From an uncultured Thiohalocapsa sp. (GTDB taxonomy: Bacteria; Pseudomonadota; Gammaproteobacteria; Chromatiales; Chromatiaceae), in assembly GCF_913063425.1 (NCBI RefSeq), contig NZ_CAJXYK010000002.1, positions 62,001 through 126,000 on the forward strand: a stretch of DNA of 64,000 nt. Direction: 5' to 3'. Position 1 is the stretch's first letter, and the number at the start of each line of letters is the position of its first letter. Positions 8,564 through 15,493 of the stretch are shown piece after piece. Made by a program: the position numbers and the translations under genes. The notes beneath the pieces were generated by a model. The model saw only the letters and a list, made by a program, of their open reading frames with translations. It did no database searches and was not told the origin of the DNA.

Positions 8564-9970
8564 CTAAAGCAATTTCAGAGCTTTCCAGCCAAGCTTCCCT
8601 TTCTTGTCTCTGGACATGACAGACACACAGCGAATGCTGTCGATGTCGCCTTGAATGCTGCCCATCAGGTCCGGAGGCACAAAGACGCGGTCGTCGCGGC
8701 TTGCGCCGGAGATGAATCCGAAGGCACGCCCTTCGCAGCGCTCGACCTGCCCCGACTTGATTTCGACAAAGCCAGGAATCGGCGCGAACTGGACGGGGTG
8801 CCAGTCTCCAGGCGGACCCCCGCCTCGCTCAAAGCCCACCTCAATCAAGTCGCCGAGGGACTGCGATTCGATCCCGTGAAAACGCCGATAGGACAATATG
8901 CTGCCTTCTTCCGGACCGAACGCCACATGAGCGAGCGACTTGCCGGGATTGTGATGGTCAAGCACACCAATCCGGTAGACAAGTTGCGCTCGCTGACCCT
9001 CCGATAGTATTGCCTGGGCTTCTGCGCGCACGTCGGCCTCCGGTGGGAGGTTCGACCGCTGGCTCAGCTCGACAAACCAGGATGTGGAAGCGAGCTGCTG
9101 AAGCTTGGGCGGTATTTTGTACCCGCGCTCGGTACGATCGGCGAGCGCATGCTGGACCTGGACTGTTGCCTCCTCCTGACGACCACGCGCGGCCAACAAG
9201 CTCGCCAGCGACGCCCGGGTGTTGAGCACTTCTTGCGGCTGTCGAGCAAGTCGGCAGGCGTGCTGGTAGCAGATGATGGCGCGCTCCGGGTTGCGACGTT
9301 CTTCGATGTGCCCAAGCAAGCTCCACGGCCAGGCCGCATTCGCCTGACGGCGCATCACCGGTAGCAGATGCTCTTTCGCCTGCTCCCACTGATCGCGATT
9401 GAGGAGCAGTTGGCTCTTGTAGTAGTGCAGCCATTGATCGTTGGGCGCTCGATCCAACTCGGCATCCACCACGGATTCGGCCCAGTTGACCAACCCTGGT
9501 TCCGCGTCCGGGGGCGGATGTGCGGCGCCGCGACCGACGGCGTGGGCAAATCTAAGGGCCAGGCTCGCCACCTCGTGCCCGTACGGGGCATGATAGGGCT
9601 CGCGATCCTCTGCGCGCAGATGGACGGGATCCCACCAGCGGGCGAATTCCAGAAATCCACGCCATTGCCGGCTGGTTTTCAATACTTGCGTGAGCAGTTG
9701 GGAGTGCAGCAGATCGGGGCGGATTTTCTCCCCAAAGCGACGATACTCAGCGAGCAACGCACCGACGTTCGCAGCCAACTGCGCAGGCGGGATCTGATGG
9801 TTATCGAAGGATTCGACCTCGGCCTTGATGAGGTCGTAAAGCACCCAGCCGTAGGCGCGCAGCAACCAGATATCATCCGGTGCGACTGCAAACCCCTCGC
9901 GCGCCTTGTTGAGGGCGTCGTCCAAACGGTGCTCTTTACGAAGTTGAAAGATCTCTCGCGAGTCGCTCAT
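8564..9970 (-). CDS. TPR protein with C-terminal cold-shock/OB-like domain
   Basis: A 468-residue protein with no family name I can give. Residues 1-290 are helical repeats of TPR type (RKEHRLDDALNKAREGF, WLHYYKSQLLLNRDQWEQA, AWPWSLLGHIEERRN, PERAIICYQHACRLAR). After a linker, residues about 320-460 look like one or two small beta-barrels, including GRAFGFIS and DRVFVPPDLM, which recall cold-shock or S1 nucleic-acid-binding domains. Its ATG overlaps the TGA of the broken upstream gene (ATGA), so it belongs to a three-gene unit headed by the RecD-like helicase. It probably acts as a scaffold or nucleic-acid sensor; that is inference. Confidence 0.75.
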   Translation of the reverse strand: MSDSREIFQLRKEHRLDDALNKAREGFAVAPDDIWLLRAYGWVLYDLIKAEVESFDNHQIPPAQLAANVGALLAEYRRFGEKIRPDLLHSQLLTQVLKTSRQWRGFLEFARWWDPVHLRAEDREPYHAPYGHEVASLALRFAHAVGRGAAHPPPDAEPGLVNWAESVVDAELDRAPNDQWLHYYKSQLLLNRDQWEQAKEHLLPVMRRQANAAWPWSLLGHIEERRNPERAIICYQHACRLARQPQEVLNTRASLASLLAARGRQEEATVQVQHALADRTERGYKIPPKLQQLASTSWFVELSQRSNLPPEADVRAEAQAILSEGQRAQLVYRIGVLDHHNPGKSLAHVAFGPEEGSILSYRRFHGIESQSLGDLIEVGFERGGGPPGDWHPVQFAPIPGFVEIKSGQVERCEGRAFGFISGASRDDRVFVPPDLMGSIQGDIDSIRCVSVMSRDKKGKLGWKALKLL

Positions 9971-10517
9971 GCGTCACTCTCCATCAGTTCATGCAGCCGT
10001 TGTAGAAGGCCGCGACTGCTGCCCTCACCACCGACTTCGCTTGCACAGGTCCATTGGCGCTTCTTGTTGTACACGAAGTCGATAGCGGAGCACACTCCTT
10101 GATGCTCGAAGGTGATCCTGACGCGGAATTGGAGGGGTCCAGGGAAATCAGGCGGATGCCGGTACCTTCAACGACCTGATCAAGTTTGCAACGAAACTCC
10201 TCGATGAAAGGCTCCAGATGATGGCTATCGGAACGCTCCGCTGACTGGATCGCGGTCTGCATCAAGGCCATCGCTTGCTCCAGCAAGCCATGATCCGAGT
10301 GCGCACCTGGGGCCGCTAAGATTCGAGACAGCCTGTGGTTGCCTTTCTAGTGGTATTGCACCCAGGCATGCTCGACGCCGCGTCGGATCTGATAGCGTTC
10401 GGCGTAGGCAAGGTGAGCGAGCGACTCGATCAGGACGGATCGGTCAGCCCAGGCATCACGGAAGGCCGCGTGATAACGGAACAGGTCTTCCTGGCCTGCG
10501 GTGAACGCGAAACGTTG
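9967..10517 (-). pseudogene. Broken middle gene of the RecD-like / TPR unit
   Basis: Coding-like sequence continues directly after the helicase stop: GQEDLFRYHAAFRDAW, HLAYAERYQIRRGVEHAW. It has no usable start codon and is interrupted by an in-frame TAG at 10347-10349. It resumes as LLEQAMALMQTAIQ and HLEPFIEEFRCKLDQ, shifts frame near the GGGG run at 10133-10138, and ends LQFRVRITFEHQG...LLQRLHELMESDA at 9967. The restored end overlaps the TPR gene start in the way of an intact operon. Either the gene is decayed or the assembly has errors here. Function unknown. Confidence 0.55.
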
Positions 10518-12128
10518 CTAATCGGGATCGGCGTGCGACGCCGCAGCGGCGTTGGCATCCGGCGACGCGTCCTCAGCAGCCAAACCCTGCCAAGCCATGT
10601 CGGAGGACGCCGTGTACCGTGGCGCGTCGACGGTGACGAGCCTGGTCCGGGCTCGGGTGATCGCGGTATAGGCCCAACGGAAAAACATCTCGTTTCGGGT
10701 TCCACCGCCGCCGCTGAAGTCGATGATGGCGGTTTCCCATTCACCACCCTGCGCCTTGTGGCACGTCAGCGCATACCCGTATTTGACCTGCAACGCGTTG
10801 AAGAACGGATCATCCCGGAGGGCGATGGAAAACTCGGCACTACCCGGTTTAAGGGCGGGATGGCGCTGACGGAAATCCACGTATAGTCCGCGCACCTCCA
10901 AAGGGCTGAGCTCGCGGTCCGGTGAGTCGAGAAGATTTTCGATCAGCAGGCAATCGCTTTGCGTGACGGTATTGTCCGGTTCCTGGTAAAGGATGCGCGC
11001 TGGCCGGAAGTATAGGGAGACGCGGGCAGTTCGCTCGTGAATCTCCACATGCCTGGATTCGAAGCTGCGTCTCACCTCCTCGGACTGCGGCTTGACCTTG
11101 AGGGATACCGTGTGGGAAATCGGCGCCGGAGATACGGCTTCTACACGCGCCAAATCGCCATTGCTCAGGTTGCAACGGTAGGAATTCTTGTTGATCAGCA
11201 GTAAATCGCCCTTGGTCAGCGGGGCATCTTCATCCCCTCTGAGTCGAGCCCGCACGGCCCGGTTGAGCTCGCGGGCACGACCGTTGGTGCGGGTGACGAA
11301 TACACAGCTCTTGTTGCGCTGGAGCTGCGCAAGTAGGAGGTCCAGACTCTCGGTAACAGAGTGCTGTCGAACCTCGTCGCCGCTCTCGGCGATATCGAAC
11401 GCTGTGTAGGTCTGCGCATCAATGGCGTCGCGAAGCCCGGTGGCTCGCGCGAGAATCGCGCTACCCTCCTTCTGACGCATGACTTCACAAAGCTCGAAGA
11501 ACTGACTTTCGAGACCATGTGCTTGAGCCAGATAGTCGGTGCACATGGCTGGCGAGTGCGTCTCACCGACCGGGGGTAGTTGCGCCGGATCGCCCACAAA
11601 GATGATCTGGCCCCGAGTGGGACGAGCGACATCCTCTCGATCAAGTCGGGCATAGTTGATCAGGTCGGTGAGGAGACGACCGGAGCCGAACTGCACCAGA
11701 TCGCCCTTCGTCTCTTTGTCTCCGACCATAGACGCCTCATCGACGATAAAGACCGAGTCCATGGGATCATCGCCTCGCAGCGGAAAGTACATTCGCACCG
11801 CAGGGTCGCTGAGTGCATCTGCTGAGTCGTCCGCGCGAACCTCCGGTTGGCCGTATATTTGCCCATGCAGGGTCGCGGTGTTATAGCCCGTTCGAGCGCG
11901 AAGGATGCGTGCTGCACGGCCGGTTGGTGCAGCCAATGCCAGAGGGCGTCCGTGCTCACGCACAAGGGATGCAATCTGCCTGATCAACGTCGTCTTGCCC
12001 GTCCCGGCGCTGCCTTTGAGCAAGAATGCCGGCTTGTTGCTTGCCAGGAATACGCGGACCGCGTCGAGGGCGTCTCTCTGGGACGCGTTTAGTTTTAGAG
12101 GTTGCCGGGACTGGTTTTCGTCGCTCAT
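10518..12128 (-). CDS. RecD-like superfamily 1 (AAA_30/UvrD_C_2) DNA helicase
   Basis: A 536-residue helicase. Walker A is GSAGTGKT at residues 39-46, motif II is VDEAS near 129-133, motif III is FVGDPAQLPPVG near 177-188, and the C-terminal half has YALTCHKAQGGEWE and YTAITRARTRL. This matches stand-alone RecD2/AAA_30 5'-3' helicases, but it lacks the long N-terminal region of RecD2. It heads a minus-strand unit with the broken middle gene and the TPR/cold-shock-like gene, and faces the UvrD-exonuclease gene. The context suggests DNA processing in a defence or mobile-element setting rather than RecBCD function; no recB or recC is near. Confidence 0.88.
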   Translation of the reverse strand: MSDENQSRQPLKLNASQRDALDAVRVFLASNKPAFLLKGSAGTGKTTLIRQIASLVREHGRPLALAAPTGRAARILRARTGYNTATLHGQIYGQPEVRADDSADALSDPAVRMYFPLRGDDPMDSVFIVDEASMVGDKETKGDLVQFGSGRLLTDLINYARLDREDVARPTRGQIIFVGDPAQLPPVGETHSPAMCTDYLAQAHGLESQFFELCEVMRQKEGSAILARATGLRDAIDAQTYTAFDIAESGDEVRQHSVTESLDLLLAQLQRNKSCVFVTRTNGRARELNRAVRARLRGDEDAPLTKGDLLLINKNSYRCNLSNGDLARVEAVSPAPISHTVSLKVKPQSEEVRRSFESRHVEIHERTARVSLYFRPARILYQEPDNTVTQSDCLLIENLLDSPDRELSPLEVRGLYVDFRQRHPALKPGSAEFSIALRDDPFFNALQVKYGYALTCHKAQGGEWETAIIDFSGGGGTRNEMFFRWAYTAITRARTRLVTVDAPRYTASSDMAWQGLAAEDASPDANAAAASHADPD

Positions 12129-12353
12129 AGAGGGAGTTTCGCCTATTGCACAAAACCGCGAGGCAGAGCTCCGTAGCGCGCTTCGAGCTGGTCGCGGATG
12201 ACGATCCCGGCGCCGACGATGTCAAACGACTTGGGACTACGTCGACACTTTTAGGATGGTCGCGGCGCTCCGGCTCCGTCAGGCATCGCGCGCCGTTGAA
12301 GCGGCGCCTGTCGCGCAGCGCGGCGCCTTTGATCAGAGCCGGCATAGAGTGCG

Positions 12354-13298
12354 CTATTTGAGCTTGGCCATCACCCGGCGCAGCATCTCGCGAGTCTCCG
12401 GATCGAGGGATCGGATCTCGTCGGGATCGAGCCCCCGCAGGCGGTCGTCAAGCCCAAGCCCGCGAAGGCGCTCATCCGGCCCAAGCCCGCGCAAGCGCTC
12501 CTCGGGAGGCATCTCTTCGACTATGGCCCGACGCTCCTCGGGCGTCAGGTTGGCGATGATCTCTTGGTGGGTCTCGCGGATGAAGTCGTCGACGGTGTAG
12601 CTCATGGCGGAAAGCCCCAGTCGATGGTTGATGAATACCCGATACAGCAGTTCTTGGGCGGCGGCGGATCGGCGCCGACCGCGCAGGTGGTGCAATCCCC
12701 GACGCACATGCTTGATGCGGCTGCTGAACAGTTCCCACAGGGCGTTGCGGGGCGCGTCGGCGACGGCGTCGAGCACGATCAGGCGAATGCGCCGAACGCC
12801 CCAGTGCAGATCATGGACACCAGCATGGTCCGTGGGTTGCAGCGCACCGGGCGGCAGCCGGCGGAACAGGCCGAGCGGCTCGCGAGTGGCGACGGCGTAG
12901 AGCTGAAAGGCATGCTCTGGCAGCAGCCGCTCGGGCTCTGCGTCGTCGCCCTCAACGTCGGCGCGGGCCTGATCGTCGCCGCCGACGGCGAGCAGCTTGC
13001 GGTAGTTGACGTAGTGGCCCACCAGTTCATCGAGCGCCCAGGCGTCCAATGCCTCTTGGTGGGACTTATAGGTGAGCAGGTTGTGGGCGCCCAGGTTGTC
13101 CAGCCCGTCCGGCAGCTCGAACGCCGACGCATCGATCTCCGACCCGCCGTCGGCCCGCTCGATGATGACCACGTCGAGCTTCTGGCGTTTCTGGGCCAGT
13201 TCCTTCTCCAGCTCGACGCGCCAAGGGGTTCCGTCGAAGCGGTCGGTGAGACCGATGCCGAACCAGCGATGCCAGTCGATACGTTTGGCTTGGGGCAT
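12354..13298 (-). CDS. Rpn-like PD-(D/E)XK family protein with C-terminal tandem repeats
   Basis: About 314 residues beginning MPQAKRIDWHRWFGI, with VELEKELAQKRQKLDVVIIER and LLTYKSHQEALDAWALDELV. The ELEKEL...LDVVII...YKS order fits the D-ExK-like core of the Rpn/YhgA recombination-promoting nuclease group that is common in Chromatiales and cyanobacteria. From about residue 265 there are tandem 11-residue units of type EERLRGLGPD / DERLRGLGLD / DDRLRGLDPD, a solvent-exposed helical tail typical of these proteins. I prefer the ATG at 13298 to the upstream GTG because relatives start close to RIDWHRWFG. It lies next to copy 2 of the long repeat. Confidence 0.65.
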   Translation of the reverse strand: MPQAKRIDWHRWFGIGLTDRFDGTPWRVELEKELAQKRQKLDVVIIERADGGSEIDASAFELPDGLDNLGAHNLLTYKSHQEALDAWALDELVGHYVNYRKLLAVGGDDQARADVEGDDAEPERLLPEHAFQLYAVATREPLGLFRRLPPGALQPTDHAGVHDLHWGVRRIRLIVLDAVADAPRNALWELFSSRIKHVRRGLHHLRGRRRSAAAQELLYRVFINHRLGLSAMSYTVDDFIRETHQEIIANLTPEERRAIVEEMPPEERLRGLGPDERLRGLGLDDRLRGLDPDEIRSLDPETREMLRRVMAKLK

Positions 13299-13501
13299 CC
13301 GGACATTCCAAATATGCACGGGGCAAAATACGTTGTGCGCGATTCTACAAGGTTACTCCAAGCCGAAAAAGCACACCCGCCGCTGGTGCTGCTCGCGATG
13401 GTGGTGATCGACACCATCCTGGTCGGAACCCCGAGGGCATGGAGCTTCGCGTCGGCACCACCGGCTCGGTGCTGGTGATCCAAGCCGTCTGCGCGTTTGA
13501 G

Positions 13502-14964
13502 CGCCGCGGGATGAGGTGATACCGCTGCCCATCATGCCGGTGGAGAGGCGTAGACTGAAGCCCGAGCCCGGCCCCAAACCGATCCAGCTCTTCGAGATGA
13601 CCTGTCATGACGGCCAAACGCAGCCTGCCCATCGGCATCCAGACCTTCAGCAAGATCCGCGAGGGAGACTTCTACTATGTGGATAAGACCGGCCTGGCGC
13701 TGCGGCTGATCGCGGAGGGCTCGCATTACTTTCTGTCGCGCCCCCGGCGCTTCGGCAAGTCCCTGTTCCTGGACACGCTCGCGGAGCTCTTCGAGGGCAA
13801 TGCGGCGCTGTTCCAGGGACTTGCTGCCGAGCAGCGCTGGGACTGGTCGCGGCGCTTTCCGGTGATCCGGTTAAGCTTCGCCGGGGGTGTGCTGCGCAAC
13901 CGAAGCGAGCTTGATGAGAAGATCGCCGAGCTGCTGGCGGAGAACGAGGCGCGGCTCGGTGTGCGCGGCGAGCAGCGCAGCCTCTCCGGGCGTTTCCACG
14001 GGCTGATCGCAGCGGCCCATGCGCAGCACGGCGAGCGCGTCGTCGTGCTGGTGGACGAGTACGACAAGCCGATCCTCGACAACATCACCGACCCGGATAC
14101 GGCGCGGGCGATGCGCGACGGGCTGCGCAACCTCTATTCCGTCATCAAGGGCCAGGATGCGCACATCCGCTTCGCCTTCCTCACTGGCGTATCGAAATTC
14201 AGCAAGGTCAGCCTATTTTCCGGGCTGAACAACCTCAAGGACATCACCGTCGATGCGCGCTACTCGGCCATCTGCGGCTATACGGAGGCGGACCTGGACG
14301 AGGTCTTCGCACCGGAGCTGGAAGGGCTGGACCGCGAGCAGGTCCGTGCCTGGTACAACGGCTACAACTGGCTCGGCGAGGCCGTCTACAACCCCTTCGA
14401 CGTGCTGCTGCTGTTGGACGGGCGCCAATTCCGGCCATGGTGGTTCGAGACCGGCACGCCGACCTTCCTGGTGGACGTGCTGACCGAGCGCGGCTTCTAC
14501 ACGCCGAGGCTCGCGCACCTGCGTGCCGACGAGGCCTTATTGTCGGCGTTCGATGTGGATCATTTGGCAACGGAGGCGCTGCTCTGGCAGACCGGCTATC
14601 TCACCTTCACCGGCTCGCGCCAGATCGGCGCCCGCTGGGAGTACAGCCTGGGCTATCCGAACCTGGAGGTGGAGGCGGCCCTCAACGATGCCTTGCTCAA
14701 ACGGCTGACCGAGCAGCCCGGACAGGCCAGCGAGCTGACCAGCCGGCTCTACGACGTCCTACTCGCCGCCGACCTCGACGGGTTCCGCCAGCACATCATC
14801 AGCCTCTTCCACGCCATCCCGCACCAGTGGCACGATGGCAACCAGCTGGCGCGCTATGAGGGCTACTACGCCAGCGTCTTCTACAGCCACCTGGCGGCCC
14901 TCGGCCTCGACCTGGCCTGCGAAGACGCCAGCAGCCACGGCCGGCTCGACCTTCGCCTGCGCTT
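13502..14964 (+). repeat. Long direct repeat, copy 2
   Basis: Matches 3993-5455 base for base as far as I can compare by eye. Upstream flanks share only a short CCGTCTGCGCG stretch, and downstream the pair diverges progressively through the end of the gene and then fully after the stop codon. Confidence 0.95.
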
Positions 14965-15160
14965 TAACGGCCGGCTCTGGCTGTTCGAATTCAAGGTGGC
15001 CGAATTGGCCCCGGACGGCGCCGCGCTGCAACAGATCAGGGACCGCGGCTATGCCGAGAAGTACCGCGCCGAGGGGCTGCCGATGCACCTGATCGGCATC
15101 GAGCTCAGCCGCGAGCAGCGCACGTTGGTGGGCTTCGAGGTGGAGACGGTGATGCCATGA
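13607..15160 (+). CDS. AAA-ATPase-like / PD-(D/E)XK nuclease-like protein, copy 2
   Basis: A 517-residue paralogue of the gene at 4098, identical in protein sequence for roughly the first 460 residues. It includes the Walker A variant RPRRFGKS, Walker B VLVDEYDKP and the GRLDLRL...FEFKV nuclease core. Differences are confined to the end: FEFKVAELAPDG against FEFKVVELAPEG, an Arg for Lys, and a Val for Met near the C-terminus. With active-site residues kept, both copies may be functional. The sharp change from identity to divergence within one gene points to recent gene conversion or duplication. Confidence 0.85.
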   Translation: MTAKRSLPIGIQTFSKIREGDFYYVDKTGLALRLIAEGSHYFLSRPRRFGKSLFLDTLAELFEGNAALFQGLAAEQRWDWSRRFPVIRLSFAGGVLRNRSELDEKIAELLAENEARLGVRGEQRSLSGRFHGLIAAAHAQHGERVVVLVDEYDKPILDNITDPDTARAMRDGLRNLYSVIKGQDAHIRFAFLTGVSKFSKVSLFSGLNNLKDITVDARYSAICGYTEADLDEVFAPELEGLDREQVRAWYNGYNWLGEAVYNPFDVLLLLDGRQFRPWWFETGTPTFLVDVLTERGFYTPRLAHLRADEALLSAFDVDHLATEALLWQTGYLTFTGSRQIGARWEYSLGYPNLEVEAALNDALLKRLTEQPGQASELTSRLYDVLLAADLDGFRQHIISLFHAIPHQWHDGNQLARYEGYYASVFYSHLAALGLDLACEDASSHGRLDLRLRFNGRLWLFEFKVAELAPDGAALQQIRDRGYAEKYRAEGLPMHLIGIELSREQRTLVGFEVETVMP

Positions 15161-15493
15161 GCCGAAGTCCACCTCGTGACAGCGCCGATCGGCGGCGTGA
15201 GTAGATGTCTGCAGTGGCCGGTATGGGCTGAACCAGGTCTGACGAGGTCATTCTGTCCTCGACGCTGATCAAGGACCTTTACGCAGGACGATGCACCTGC
15301 AATTCTCTGCGACCTTCTTGCCGCAACAAGCGTTGGAGATGATTCGACAGCAAAACATCGCCCGATGCCAAGCAGCGCGAGGTGCTCAACCTGATCAACG
15401 CCATCCGGTTGCAGTCAGACGCCGACACCGCAGATTTTTACATTTCCTCAGCGCGTCAGGGGCTTCGTTCAAGTGATCGGCTGGAGCCTCGGC
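15161..15493. other. Intergenic stretch with possible decayed coding remnant
   Basis: No intact gene. A plus-strand frame around 15366-15475 reads EVLNLINAIRLQSDADTADF and looks protein-like, but it has no start and no recognisable family. I see no promoter, terminator or repeat that I would defend. Confidence 0.3.

Noticed and set aside
3993-15160. Composite transposon interpretation of the repeats
   Set aside because: The repeats encode no recognisable transposase and I see no terminal inverted repeats or target-site duplications. Gene conversion between paralogues explains them better, though excision by recombination remains possible.
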